A stretch of DNA of 64,000 nucleotides from NCBI GenBank assembly GCA_029379385.1, contig CM055615.1:5766001-5830000 (forward strand), given 5' to 3'. The position numbers and the translations under genes were made by a program. The DNA is from Quillaja saponaria. Lineage: Eukaryota; Streptophyta; Magnoliopsida; Fabales; Quillajaceae. Under the pieces are notes generated by a model that did not search any database, was not told the origin of the DNA, and worked only from the letters and a program-made list of their open reading frames with translations. Every line of letters starts with the position of its first letter. Position 1 is the first letter of the stretch. This document shows, piece by piece, positions 34,228-47,380 of this stretch.

Positions 34228-34951
34228 TGTTATTATATTTCAATAATAATTATAATTAAGGATGGAGTTTTTAAGGATGGAGTTTATGAGAAATATTTTT
34301 AAAATTATGATTTTGAGAGTTACAAAAAAAAAAAAAAGGTTTTCAATGATGGAGTTACAAGAAAAAATTTAATTGATTTGAATTTGTAACCACAACTCTT
34401 AATTGAGTTTTTAAAATTCAGCATTTTATTGCAATTAAATTATTACAATTCAATATTTGATTTTATAATTTATATCATTTAATTTCCTATTCATTTCAAT
34501 TTTAAAATTAAAATTTATTTCAATTATTATATTGATATAAGAGTTACAAATCCTACAACTATATATACCATACATTCCCACTTTCAATTGGATACACATA
34601 TACAACAATATATACATGCAATTCTTATAATTCCATCTTTATATTATATTTTACATTGGGCAAAGAAATGTGTGGGCAGGGAAGAACTCATCTCCATTCT
34701 TGTGCAGAGAATTGAGAGACATACTCTGTGTAGTAGCTGAGCTGTTGTATCATAGGGGCAACGTGTTAAGGAACCGTTACATCGGTTGAGTAATCACCAT
34801 AGTGGCACGAATTGTCATAAAAAACATATTTGTGCCTCATCTCAGCCTCTACATATTTCTTGACTAAGTTTGAATTTAATTATTTATTTATAGCAATTTA
34901 TTTATTTTCGATTGTAATTTTTGTTATTGATTATTATAATACTAACCAATA
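34228..34951 (+). repeat. 5' LTR of copia element 1
   Basis: Starts TGTTATTATATTTC and ends ACTAACCAATA. It matches the 3' LTR along its whole length, including ACAACTATATATACC, TTTACATTGGGCAAAG and CTCATCTCAGCCTCTAC. The last bases (AATA versus AACA) are mutated from the usual CA end. Confidence 0.85.
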
Positions 34952-34986
34952 ATTTTAAGACAAGTTCATTTAAAATAAAAATAAAA

Positions 34987-37900
34987 ATGAAATCTGCTTT
35001 TGGAGTCAAGAACGAGGGAGGTGTTGGTGACTTGAACAAACCATTATACTTCAAAGGAGTTCACTTCAAGAGATGGAAAGGAAAGGTGTTGTTCTATCTC
35101 AATCTACTAAATATATCTTATGTTATAATTGAGAGGAATCCTTAGAAAGTTTCAACTGATGGTATGTTAGATGATGAAAAGAAAAAACATCAAGAAAAAA
35201 CTGAAAAATGGGAAAATGATTAATATAATTGTCATTACTATCTTCTGAATTGCTTGTCTGACGAATCTTATGATTATTATGAGTGTACTTATGTTACTGT
35301 AAAAAAGATTTGAAAAGCCTTATAGAAAAAATATGACACTAAAGAGGCCGGAGCAAAGAAATATGCTGCTAGCAGATTTTTTCGCTATCAAATGGTAGAT
35401 GACCGATCTATTGTTAAACAAACTCAAGAATTTTAAATGGTAACACATGAAGTGAGATCCGAAGGCATCCACATTGATGATAATCTTCTAGTTGCTGCAA
35501 TCATTGACAAACTTCCTTATACATGGAGGGAGTTCCAAAAAACTTTACGTCACAAGCAAAAGGAGACAACATTGGAAAGTCTTATTAATCGCATCCATGT
35601 TGAGGAGGAAGCTAGAAGTCAAGATTTGATCATCATATAGAATGGAAATGGTAATTCTAATGTCAAGGTAAATATTCTTGGAACTAATGGTAATATTTTC
35701 AAAGGTTAGAACATGAAATATAATGCACAACGGAAGCCAAAGAGCAAGCATATGAATAAATCTTTTTAAAATCCTCACCAAAATAGAGGTAATGTTACTA
35801 ATAGCATAAAAAATCAAGGACCTCCTTTAAGACTCTTTGGTGAAGCATGCTATGTATGCGACAAGCCTGGACATATTGCCAGAGTTTGTAAATTCCAGAA
35901 ACGTGGGCTAATTCGTCAAGCCAACGTTACAAAGGAGCCATTTGTGGCGATGATCACTGAAATAAATATGATTGGAGGGTCCAAGGGTTGGTGGGCAGAC
36001 TCAGGTGCCACTAGGCATGTCTGATATGAAAAAAATTGGTTCAAAAAATATGTACCTTATGATGAATCAAAAGAAGTCATGCTCGGTGACTCCCACACTA
36101 CCTCAGTTTTGGGTGAAGGTGAGGTAGAAATAAGTTTCACATATGGGCGTGTTCTTAAACTTATCAATGTTCTTTATACACCCCAGATGAGAAAAAATCT
36201 TTTATCTTCTTTTCTTCTCAACAAAGCAGGTTTCAAGCAACTATTGAATTTGACCAATATGTTGTCACAAAAAGTGAAAACTTTATGGGTAAGGGTTATG
36301 CTTGTGATGGTATGTTTAAGATAAATATTGATATGAATAAAATACCTTCTACTTCTGTTTATATGCTTTCTTCTACTAACTTATGACATGAACATTTATG
36401 TCATTTGAATAGTAAATATGTTCAAAGGATGAGTAATTTAGGAATGATTCCTAAATTAGATAGAAATTTTGAAAAGTGTGATTTTTGTAGTTTGACAAAA
36501 ATTATTAAAAAAACCTCACAAAAGTGTCAAAAGATTTTCTGAACTTTTAGATTTGATTCATAATGATATTTGTGAATTTGAATGAGTGTTAATTGGGGTG
36601 GAAATAGATATTTTATTACTTTTATAGATGATTTCTCAAAATATGCTTATGTGCATTTGATGATTTTTCTAAATGAGGAAGAAAACAAATTTAGAAGAAA
36701 AATTAAAAGTTTTCGTAGTGATAGAGGAGGTGAATATGAATTAAATGAGTTTGGAACTTTTGATCAATTTTTAGGAATTGTTCATGAAGTTACTCCTCCT
36801 TACTCTCCAGCTTCTAATAGGGTAGCTGAAAGAAAAAAATAGGACTTTCATGAATTTGTGCAATGCTATGCTTGTTCATACTAGTGCTCTTTCTAATTTT
36901 TGGGCAGAAGTAATTTTAACAGCTTGTTACTTGTTGAATAGAGTTTTACATGAAGAGTCTAATAAGACACCTTTTGAGTTTTGGAATAATCACAAACCAA
37001 ACTTGAATTATTTTAAAGTTTGGGAGTGCTTAGCTTATGTAAAAATAGTGGATCTAAAAAGATCTATAATTGGTTTCAAGCTTCTATTTGTGTTTTTCTT
37101 GGTTATATTTTGAATAGTCTTACTTGTAGATTTTTAAATCTTGATAATAATGTGATTATTGAGTTAGCTAATGCTATTTTTCATAAAAACAAATTTCCTT
37201 CTAGAAATAAGAATAGTGAGGACCAAGAAATTTTTAAAAGAAATATTTATGAAACTTCTTCATCTTATGTTGAATTTGTGGAACTAAGAAGGAGTAAAAG
37301 AGTTAGAATAATAAAAGATTTTGGTCAAGACTATTTAGTTTATAATATTAAAGAAAAAAATTACTTTTCAAGAAGCATTAGCTTCATCAGACTCAATTTT
37401 TTTTGGAAAGAAGCTATATAATAAGATAGATTCACTAATCTCTAATAAAACATGGAAATTAGTAGATTTACTTCTAGGTTGTAAAATTATAGGGCGTAAA
37501 TGGGTTCTTAGAAAAAAAAATTAAAACCGGATGGTACCATAGATAAGTTTAAAGCTAGGCTTGTAGCCAAAGGTTTTAAACAAAAAGAAGATTTAGGCTT
37601 CTTTGATACTTTTTCTCCGGTTACTAGAATATCATCTATTAGACTGTTGATTGCTATAGTTTCTATATATAATTTGTTGATACATCAAATGGATGTTAAA
37701 ACAACATTTTTAAATGGAGATTTATAAAAAGAAATATATATGGATCAACCCAAAATGTTTATTGTGAATGGGCAAGAAAATAAAATTTGTAAGTTATCTA
37801 AATCCTTATATGGATTGAAACAAACCCGAAACAATGGCATGAAAAATTTGATATATGCATGATAGAAAATGGTTTTAAATCAAATGAATGCGATAAATGC

Positions 37901-38945
37901 TTATACTACAAATATATTGGTGATTTTCATGTTATTATTACCTTGTATATGGATGATATGTTAATTTTTGGTTCTAATTTGAATATAGTTAAAGAAACCA
38001 AAAAATTGCTTCACAAAAAATTTGATATGAAAGATCTTAGTGAAGCTAATGTTATTCTTGGCATGAAAATTACTAGAAAACATGATGGGATATATTTAGA
38101 TCAAGCACATTATGTGAATAAAATCTTGCAAAAGTACAATTATGTTGATTGTAAGCATGTGACTACTCCTTTTGCATATAATGTTCATTTAGAACCCACG
38201 TATGATGATAGATTTATTGTAAATCAAAAGAAGTTTGCCAGTATAATAGGGAGTTTACATTATTTAATTGATTATACTAGACCTGACTTTGCATATGTTG
38301 TAGGATTACTTGGCAGATTTACAAATAAGCCAACTATTGAGCATTGATATGCTATAGAACGTGTTATGAAGTATCTGAATGGCACTAAAAAGTATGGTAT
38401 ATTTTATCAAAAATACCTAGTTGTACTTGAGGGCTATTCTGATGCTGATTGGAATACTTTGTTAGGTGATTCATCATCTACTACTGGTTATATTTTTACT
38501 TTAGGTGGTGATTCTATTTGTTGGAAATCTAAGAAACAACAAATTCTAAGTCAACCATGGAAGCTGAGCTTATTGCTGTAGTTTCAACTGATGAAGAAGC
38601 AACCTGGTTGAGAGATTTAATACAAAAAATTCCAATTTAGGAAAAACTAGTACCACCCATCTTAATTCATTGTGATAGTACTGTTACTATCGGTAGAGTA
38701 ACAAATCATTTTTATAATTGTAAGTCCAAATTTATAAGAAGAAAACACAGTATGATAAGATCATATTTGAATAATGGTACCATCATGTGAGTTATATGAA
38801 ATCAAATGATAATCTTGCTGATCCTTTAACAAAATCTTTAGCTAGAGAAAAGATCTGGAGTAGATTGACAGGATGGGTCTTAAGCCTAAAGAGTAGAAAA
38901 CTACCTATAAGGATACCCAACCTAGTGATTAGAGATCTTAAGAGC
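34987..38945 (+). pseudogene. Copia element 1 gag-pol polyprotein, broken
   Basis: Gag begins [20 protein letters not shown] and soon meets a stop. Later blocks in order are: a gag segment (35437-35640); a CCHC zinc knuckle CYVCDKPGHIARVC (about 35848-35889); the protease DSGAT (about 35998-36012); an integrase core with IDDFS, SDRGGEY and the catalytic Glu of VAERK (36582-36842, apparently shortened between the first and second Asp); RT with KARLVAKGF and the YMDD motif (37946-37957); and RNase H with DADW, CWKSKKQQ, MEAELIA and RRKHS. At least ten stops or frameshifts separate the pieces, so no functional polyprotein can be made. Confidence 0.88.
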
Positions 38946-39480
38946 TAGGTTCAAAGGGAAAAACGAATCATGGAGTAGTTTGGAGTTGTGATGCACAACT
39001 AAATATGTAAATGCATATATATTTATAAGACCATCCATATGGTGAATGTGCATCTATTCTACAATGAAATGTAAGGTTGAGTTATTTTAACTCTTAATAA
39101 AATTTGTAGCTTTTATGAGTGGAGTGTCACGAATTGCAGAAGTACTCTTTATGGATTTTACCTATGTGAGTGTTGGAGTGGGGCCTACTCCTATGAGAAC
39201 TAGGCTAAATTCTCTATAACACTCATGAAATTGGAATAAGCACAAGGCCGTAAAGTGTTGACTTATGAGTTCAAAATTTACACCTGGACTATTATGTGCA
39301 ATATACATTTCTTGGATCATTTAAGCTGTCATAGTTCAGGTTATACTATCACTATTAACTCTGGACCAAGTTTTGTAGAAATGCTAAGTTAAAGTTTAAA
39401 GCATTGACACTTTCATTAAGCATGGTAGTTTATTTTTGCCCAATATTGTGTATAATATATTTTTATAATTGTTATTGAAA

Positions 39481-39492
39481 TAAGTGGGGGAT
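39481..39492 (+). other. Polypurine tract of copia element 1
   Basis: TAAGTGGGGGAT lies directly before the 3' LTR start TGTTAT at 39493. Confidence 0.6.
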
Positions 39493-40209
39493 TGTTATGA
39501 TATTTCAATAATAATTATAATTAAGGATTGAGTTTATGAGGCATATTTTTGAAATTATAATTTTGGGAGTTACAAAATTAAAAAAAAAAAAAAGTTTTGA
39601 ATGATGGAGTTACAAGAAAAAATTCAATTGATTTGAATTTGTAACCACAACTCTTAATTGAGTTTTTAAAATTCAACATTTTATTGCAATTAAATTATTA
39701 CAATTCAATATTTGATTTTGTAACTTATATCATTTAATTTCCTATCCATTTCAATTTTAAAATTGAAATTTATTTCAATTATTATATTGATATAAAAGAT
39801 ACAAATCCTACAACTATATATACCCTACATTCCCACTTTCAATTGGATAAACATATACAATACTATATACATACAATTCTTATAATTCCATCTTTATATT
39901 CTATTTTACATTGGGCAAAGAAAGGTGTGGACTAGGAGAACTCGTCTCATTTCTTGTGCAGAGAATTGAGAGACATACTTTGTGTAGTAGCTAAGTTGTT
40001 GTATCCTGGGGGCAACGTATCAAGAAACCTTTATATTGGTTAAGTAATCACCGTGGTGGCACAAATTGTCTTAAAGAAAACAACAAGTTCGTGCCTCATC
40101 TCAGCCTCTACATATTTCTTGACTAAGTTTGAATTTAATTATTTATTTACAGTAATTTATTTATTTTTGATCATAATTTTGTTATTGATTATTATAATAA
40201 TGACCAACA
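39493..40209 (+). repeat. 3' LTR of copia element 1
   Basis: Starts TGTTATGATATTTC and ends ACCAACA. It is the direct copy of 34228-34951 with scattered differences, including loss of one AAGGATGGAGTTTTT-like repeat near the start. Confidence 0.85.
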
Positions 40210-40809
40210 CTTGATCATGGTCGTTATTGTCTCTAAATGAATCCTGAAGATGGTGTTGGGTCCTAACGATAGCGGTGGGTGGTGAGCATTGACATGCGAA
40301 GAAGATTGTTGGTGGACAGGGGTTAGTGGTGGAGTAGGTTGCCCATTGGTGGTAGCAAGCCATGTAGAAATTCGTTTGTCTTCATAATAAATGCAATGCT
40401 CACAAATTGCTTACTCTCCCCAATACCCCTGAATTGGGCAAAATTACTATTTTTTTTTATAAAAGAAACTGAAACATAAGCAAGTTGTAGATTTTTTTTA
40501 CAGCAATGAAGCTATCTATTATAGTGAATTCCAGAATAAGAGTATATGAAATTCCTCTTACATGTAAAAACTGCTTCTCTTTACACATTCCATATATTTA
40601 AATATATTTTTGGAGCACCAAGAAATGCTATTGTATTACATTAAACTTAATCTAGAAAGCAACACCCAATAAACATAACCCAAAGCCCATACAGAGAACT
40701 ATATTGCATTAAAAACCTCCCCTTCACTTAGAACAGTTCTCTTTGATTAAGACATAACAAACGCCACATGGAAATATGGAATAAAACTCAAAGTATCAAC
40801 CCACAACAT
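40210..40809. other. Older DNA between the two copia elements
   Basis: This includes a GC-richer block near 40210-40370 with TGGTGG-like words, then AT-rich sequence. It ends in AACAT, one half of the target duplication of copia element 2. Before that insertion it was continuous with 45716 onward. Confidence 0.5.
40805..40809. repeat. Target site duplication of copia element 2, left
   Basis: AACAT, identical to 45711-45715. Confidence 0.9.
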
Positions 40810-41211
40810 TGATAGAAATGTGGTGAGCACAACACATAAAATTGAAGATGATGAACAAATTGGAATACTCAAAAGACAACTTCTACTTTGCTTAATTCTC
40901 AAATTGAAAAACATACAATAGGTATTTATAAGACTCATAATAGCAACTCTAAAGTCACACAACTAAATGTGCACTAATATGACTTTAACACCTATTATCC
41001 TAAACATTAAGGACTCCAACCCATTACTACAATCTTATTACACATTAACCAAAAAAAAAAAAAAAAAAAATTCCACTAGCACACAATAATTTATAGCCAC
41101 CATTATAAGAAATTAACTATCTCTTAAAACCCATTACATCAAAATAACTCTCACCTTTTTAACTTCAACTAACAATTTATCATAGGAAAATAAAGTTTAT
41201 TATTTTCAACA
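40810..41211 (-). repeat. 3' LTR of copia element 2
   Basis: On the + strand it runs from TGATAGAAATGTGG to TTTTCAACA, with an internal A-run of about 20 at 41050-41070. Direct copy of 45305-45710. Confidence 0.92.
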
Positions 41212-41221
41212 CTTCCCCTCA
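41212..41221 (-). other. Polypurine tract of copia element 2
   Basis: The minus strand reads TGAGGGGAAG, next to the inner edge of the 3' LTR. Confidence 0.65.
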
Positions 41222-41228
41222 AACTTAA

Positions 41229-44200
41229 TTTTCCTTTCTAACTCCAAGCAATTCTCTCAATCCTTGAAAGACTTCAAATTTAAGAGGTTTTGTGAAAATA
41301 TATGCAACTTGATCAAGAGACTTCACAAATTTGACTTTCACTTCTTTCTTGGCAATACACTCACGGATGCAATGATACCTTGTGTCTATATGCTTGCTTC
41401 TATCATGGAAGGCGGGGGTTATTTGCCAAAGCTAGTGCAGACTTGTTATCAACAAAAATTTGGGTTAGTTCTTTTTATGGCTCTTATAGCTCCTTCAATA
41501 ATCTTCTTAACTAAATGGCATGACAAGTACAAGAGGTAGTAGCAACATATTCAGCCTCACAAGTTGAAAGAGTAACAATTGGCTGCTTCTTTGAAACCCA
41601 AGAAATTACATTATTTCCCATGAAAAATACAAAACCTGTGGTGCTTTTTCTATCGTCCAAATCTTCGGCAAAATCACTATCACAGTATCCCACAAGATCA
41701 ATAATATGTGAAGAAGAATAAAATAGGCCATAGTCAAGTGTACCTCACAAGTAGCGAAGAATTCTTTTAGCCATTTTCATGTGAGTAGAAGTAGGAGATT
41801 TCATGTAACGACTCACTACTCCAACAACATAAAGAATGTCTGGCCTTGTGCAAGTCAAGTATCTCAAACTTCCAACAAGACTTCTAAATAATATAGGATC
41901 TACCTTCTCTCCAACATCATGCTTTGATAATTTCATTCCGCATTCCATGGGTGTATTAACAGAGTTACCATCAAGCATTTGGAATTTCTTAAGAACATCT
42001 TTTGCATAACCTTCTTGAGAAATAAAAATTCCACCATCATTTTGCTTCACTTCAAAGCCCAAGTAGTAAGATATTATCCCCATGTCAGTCATCTCAAATT
42101 CATAAGCCATTGCCTTCTTGAAATCTTCAAACATGATTGGATTATTTCTTGTAAAAATTAGATCATCCATATAAAGGCAAAAAAATGAAACATCACCTTT
42201 TTCATATGCCTTCACATAAAGTGCATATTCATGTAGATATCTAAGAAACCTATTTTCTTGAAAATACTTGTCAATTCGATTATTTCATGCCCTTTGTGCT
42301 TGTTTTAGGCCATACAAAGCCTTTTTTAGCTTCAAAACTTTGTCTTCTTGCCCTTCAATTACATAACTCTCATGTTGCTTAACATAAACCTCTTCTTCAA
42401 GAAAACCATGGAGGAAAGCAGATTTTATATCCAATTGATAAATCTTCCAATGCTTATAAGTTGCAAAGGAGATTAACAATCAGATTATTTCTAAGCAAGC
42501 AACAGGAGCAAACACCTCTTCATAATCGATCCCCTGCTTTTGTGCATAGCCTTTCGTAACTAGCCTCGCTTTGTACTTCTCAACTTCTCCTTTTGCATTT
42601 TTCTTTGCCTTGTACACCCATTTCACACCAATAGCTTTATGATCTTTTAGAAGATTTTTCAATTCCTAAGTATCATTTTTTTTCAATAGCTTTTATCTCC
42701 TCATCCATTGCTTGTCTCCACTTCTTGTCATTTTCAGCTTCTTCAAAAAACAATGGTTCACTATCTGCAACAAGACAAAATAAATTAACATCTTCTATCA
42801 TTTTTGTATTTTCAGAAAGATCAAGAAGACTTCTTGTTTTTGGTGACCTTTCACTTGAACTTTTTTTCTGATGAAGGAGTTGGTGAGGAAGATGGAGTAA
42901 TAGCTTCCAATGGTGCTTCTATATCTTGTTCTTCTTCAAAGTAAGGAAAAAAATTGTAACTTTCTTCTTCTTGAACATCCCAATCTCATGTTTCATCTTC
43001 ATTGAACTCAACATCTCTACTAACTATGATTTTTCCATTCCTTGGGTTATAAAGCTTGTACCCTTTGGAATTTGAATCATAGCCAATAAATACATACTTC
43101 ACACTTCGATCATCAAGTTTAGATCTCTCTTGATCCTGTACATGGGCATAAGCAATGCTTCTAAAAATTCACAAGTGAGAGACACTTGGCTTCTTTCCAC
43201 TCCAAACTTCTTAAGGTGTTTGATTCTCCACACCTTTGGTTAGACATCTGTTGGACAAATAAACTGCACAAGAAACAGCTTCTGCCCAAAATTCTTTAGG
43301 CATATTCTTAGATTTCAACAAACATCGGGCCATATTAAGAATTGTTTTATTCTTCCTTTCTGCTACACCATTTTGTTGTGGTGTCCTAGGAACTGTTAAA
43401 AGACAACGAATTCCTTGTGTTTCATAAAAAATATTGAATTCATTTGAAGTGAATTCACCTCCTCTATCAGACTTTAAATATTTAATTACATGACCATTAT
43501 CTTTTTCAACAAGAGCTTTAAACTTTTTGAACACCTCAAAAGCCTATGATTTTTTCTTCAAAAAATAAACCCATGTTTTGCGAGTATAATCATCAATGAA
43601 AAGCAAAAAATAATGATTTTTACCAAATGAGCATGACGTGATTGGTCCACACACATCAGAATGAATAAGCTAAAGTGGCTTGGTTGCTCTTGTGGCTTCT
43701 TTAGGAAAACTCTTTCTTGCATATTTTCCAAGGAGGCATGCTTCACACAATTGATTTGGGTGGTCAATGAATGGCAACCCAGACACTACCTTTTTCTCTC
43801 CTAAATTCTTGAGTCCTCCAAAATTCAAATGACCCAACCGCATATGCCAACGCCATGTTGAATCTTTTGCACACATCTTCAAATATTTGGCACCGTCATT
43901 TTGGAGATTCAAAATAAACATCCTGTTTCTTGTCATGGACACCTTAGCAATAAGATTAGCATCTTGGTCTCTAAGCCAAAGGTTTTTATCTTTCATATGA
44001 ATTTCATAACTCTTCTCCAAAAGTTGTTGCAAACTTAAAATGTTACTTTTTAATTTTGGAACATAATAAACATCATAAATGAGCTTATGACCACCATCTT
44101 TCAAAGAAATTAAAATGGTACCTTTTCCTTTGATTGAAATTTTGGAAAAGTCTCCAAATGTCACAAATCCACTCACTTTTTCATTAATCTCCAAAAATTT

Positions 44201-45260
44201 TCTTTTATCCCCCCACATATGATTGTTTGGACCATTGTCAAGGTACCACGAACTCTTGATCACCTCCTTTTCATCTCATTTGAATGCTAGTAACAAAGTT
44301 GGCTCTTTCACTTCTTCTTTGTATTCAAGTAGATTAGCATTCTTTTCAACAACATTAATATTGCGACATTTCGAAGCAAAATGACCAAATTTATAACAAT
44401 TATAACATTCAACATTGCTCTTGTCATACCTCTTCTCATTTGGTCTTGCATAATTTTCTCTTCCTTTTCCACAACCTCTTGATGATTGTTAGCCTCTTCC
44501 TTCGTTATTATTCTCAAAATGATATCCTCCTCTTCCTCGTCCACGACCATGACCACGACCTCTTTGGTTTCTTTCTTGTACATTATCTTTTTCTTTGAAA
44601 GAAACCTTGGCTTGGAGAGCTTGTTCAAGCGGTTTCTCTTCCTTCTTCTTAAATTTTCCTTCATGGGCTTGTAATGATCCCATGAGTTGCTCAATAGACA
44701 TGGTCTCCAAGTCTTTCGATTCTTCGATTACAACAACAATGTAATCAAATTTCGGTTGCAAAGAGCGAAGGATTTTCTCCACCACACGAACATCTTCGAC
44801 TTTTTCTCCATATCTTTTCAATTGGTTAACGGTGGCTAGTATTCTTGAAAAATAATCCAAAATTGACTTGGATTCCTTCATGTGCAAGTGCTTCAAAATC
44901 TCATCTCAATGTTTGGAGTCAAATCTTATTCACTTTTTCAACTCCTTGGAAAGAGCTTTGCAAAATCTCTTAAGCTTCCTTGGCAGTAGTTGCTAGTGCC
45001 ACCTTCTCAAACATGGACTCATCCAACCCTTGATAGATGAGGGTGAGAGCTTGTTGATCCTTCTTTCTAGCCTTTTGTAAGGCATTTTTTTGAGTAGCAG
45101 ACAAAGAAGCTTCATCTTGTGGTTGGTCATTTCCTTTCTCTACGATCTCCCATGCATCTTGTCCACCAAGTAAAGCTTTCATACGAAGACACCAATTGTC
45201 ATAGTTGTCTTTAGTAAGACGAGGATATTGAAATGAGAATATTCCTGATCCAGTAGACAT
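41229..45260 (-). pseudogene. Copia element 2 gag-pol polyprotein, broken
   Basis: Reading on the minus strand, gag starts [20 protein letters not shown] at 45260. It is followed by a gag segment (44896-44489) with an RGRG-rich tail and a zinc knuckle CYNCYKFGHFASKC. Then come a protease region with YLDNG in place of the usual D-S/T-G (44263 on), the GAG-pre-integrase HMRLGHLN and CEAC block, an integrase core ([22 protein letters not shown]), RT with GVKWVYK, the YMDD motif (42162-42173) and TRPDI, and RNase H with CDSDFA and CEAEYVA. The tail SLDQVA..FTKPL ends near 41229. Stops occur after gag, after the zinc knuckle, within IN, between IN and RT, and within RNase H. The Asn in place of Ser/Thr in the protease motif would itself be disabling. 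Confidence 0.9.
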
Positions 45261-45288
45261 CTCTCAAACTCACCAAATTAGAGAACTA

Positions 45289-45301
45289 GGCTCTGATACC
45301 A
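45289..45301 (-). other. Primer-binding site of copia element 2
   Basis: The minus strand reads TGGTATCAGAGCC, complementary to the 3' end of initiator methionine tRNA, three bases inside the 5' LTR. This is the usual copia primer site. Confidence 0.9.
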
Positions 45302-45304
45302 CTT

Positions 45305-45710
45305 TGATAGAAATGTGGTGAGCACAACACATAAAATTGAAGATGATGAACAAATTGGAAAACTCAAAAGACAATTTCTACTTTGCTTAATTCTCAAATT
45401 GAAAACATACAATAAGTATTTATAAGACTCATAATAGCAACTCTAAAGTCACACAACTAAATATGCACTAATATGATTTTAATACCCATTATCCTAGACA
45501 TTAAGGACTTTAACCCATTACTACAATTTTATTACACATTAACAAAAAAAAAAAAAAAAAAAAAAAAACTTCCACTAGCACACAATAATTTATAGCCACC
45601 ATTATAAGAAATTAACTACCTCTTAAAACCCATTACATCAAAATAACTCACACCTTTTTAACTTCCACTAACAATTTATCATAGGAAAATAAAATTTATT
45701 ATTTTCAACA
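45305..45710 (-). repeat. 5' LTR of copia element 2
   Basis: Runs from TGATAGAAATGTGG to TTTTCAACA on the + strand, with an A-run of about 26 at 45543-45568. Direct copy of 40810-41211. Confidence 0.92.
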
Positions 45711-45715
45711 AACAT
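45711..45715. repeat. Target site duplication of copia element 2, right
   Basis: AACAT, identical to 40805-40809. Confidence 0.9.
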
Positions 45716-46660
45716 AAGCTGCTGAACTTAAAAACAACTCCGGATCAACAAAGGAACCCATAGAGACAAAGACCAAATAGAGAGGTAAGCCAAGAAAAAA
45801 AAAAAAAAAATTGTCCAAAGGAACCCACATTGTTTTAAGTTTGTTATGAATTTCTTAGAATCCTACAAAAATCCAAAAATCATTTACATAATAAAAAAAC
45901 TAAAAAAGTACCATTGAAACATAATCACCAGCTTTCACACGGTTTTTATACTATAACCAGACATCAAAAGTTCCTTTGAATAAAGCAAATGATTAGAGAG
46001 AGAGAATACCTACCTTAAGAAGAGGAGACCACAAGCAACTATGAGCAGCATCAATACCCACTGCACGAATAGAAATTTAAATTAGGAGAAATAAGGAGTT
46101 TGGAGATTGGAGAAAGAGGGAGTTAGGGACTCGACTATGCTCAGAGCAATACTCAAATACACCAGAAAGTAATGCAGTTAGGGTTGGGAAGGAGGAACAT
46201 TTGAAATTTGGGGATTGTTTTCCAAATTGGGAGGGATGGCCTTTTGTAATTAGGGAATTTAGGAGGGATGATTGTTTGTAATTAGGGAAATACATCTACA
46301 ACGGGCAACCCGTCTTAGGTAAGTGCTAATACCCATTATGGCCTAAAATTATTATTTATTTATTAATTTTTAAAAAATCTAAGATGGGTAAAAGCCAGTC
46401 GTATATAAGTTTATCCCATCGTGTATATGGGTTAAATTTAAAATTTATTGTTTCTTACGTCTCAGAATAAAAAAGCAGCGTCATAAATAATTGTAATACC
46501 TTTATCGATAATAATACAAAAAAATAAATTTGAAATTTTTGGTCTTTATTATCCTACTTCCCTTCATGAATAACTTCTTACCCGTTGTAGATAAGTTATC
46601 TTTGAGAGGTATATTTAAGACAATTTTGAAAGATAGCAAATAACTCTTTTTCTTGTAATG
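45716..46660 (-). mobile_element. CACTA-like terminus and leader region, split by copia element 2
   Basis: The right end is TTTTTCTTGTAATG at 46660; its minus strand starts CATTACAAGAAAAAG, near the CACTA consensus. Inside are subterminal words such as CAACGGGCAACCCGT (46299-46313) and ACCCGTTGTAGAT (46579-46591). Further inside is a leader-like minus-strand segment (about 46295-46010) ending in a splice-donor-like AAGGTAGGTA. Element 2 inserted into this older element, whose other end is not identified. The open frame at 46077-46295 is not a recognised protein. Confidence 0.45.
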
Positions 46661-47380
46661 TAATATGATGCGCCCTCATAACTAGGTGAAATATCTGTCG
46701 ATGATGACAAATATACAAATGATAGAATTATGATTTTTAGTATCTAGTTATAAAAATTGCAAATGATATTTTATAATTATTTATCAATTTCTTAATTAAA
46801 ATTGAGTTAAGAATTTTAATTTAAAAATATGATGAACTAAAAAATTATAATTTGACAATTCAATTCTAATTCCACATAGAAGTTAAATTCAAGAAGATAC
46901 ACACAAGACAAGTACATGATTGGTATGGCAGTTAGCTATGTAGCTATGTAGGTTTAGTATCATTTTGAAAATTATTGCATAATCGAATTACTAAAACTAT
47001 TTTTTTCATACTTCGGTGGGGGCAAATTGACTCGGAAAGAGGATTAATGGTCAAGAATTCAACCATAGTCAAAGTGGAGTTGTTATAAATAATTAAATTA
47101 ATAAATATTTAATAAGTAAATATAATAGTTAGTTATTTGTTAAATAATAACTTGATATGGTTGTTTGTGTCTCATTAAAAGATTTATTTATTCTGTATCA
47201 TTGGGTACATGATAATAATATAGATACCAAAAGGTATTATTATTATTTTTTAAATAAGTAATATGTGGATTATTGTTTTTTTTTGTGGATATTTTATTTT
47301 GTATTTAATGGGCAGATAATATACAAATCTTTTGATAATTTATTAAAATTGGATAATTAGGCAGGCCAACCTGTTGAGGC
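46661..47380. other. AT-rich intergenic DNA upstream of RPS8
   Basis: No open frame or repeat of note. Confidence 0.4.

Larger units (their letters stand above)
34228..40209 (+). mobile_element. Ty1/copia LTR retrotransposon 1, decayed
   Basis: Two direct LTRs (34228-34951 and 39493-40209) flank a copia-order gag-PR-IN-RT-RNaseH region on the + strand. A polypurine stretch (AGTGGGGGAT) precedes the 3' LTR. Flanking pentamers are CATGA (34223-34227) and CTTGA (40210-40214), a 4/5 match that could be a mutated target duplication. A standard initiator-Met-tRNA primer site is not visible after the 5' LTR. Many stops and frameshifts show the copy is dead. Confidence 0.9.
40810..45710 (-). mobile_element. 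Ty1/copia LTR retrotransposon 2, structurally complete but coding-defective
   Basis: It is 4901 bp with LTRs at 40810-41211 and 45305-45710, a perfect AACAT target duplication, a primer-binding site (45289-45301) and a polypurine tract (about 41212-41221). Coding is on the minus strand in copia order. By eye the LTRs differ at about 15 positions in 400, plus A-run length, so the insertion is fairly recent compared with element 1. The polyprotein is nevertheless interrupted by several stops and frameshifts. Confidence 0.93.
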
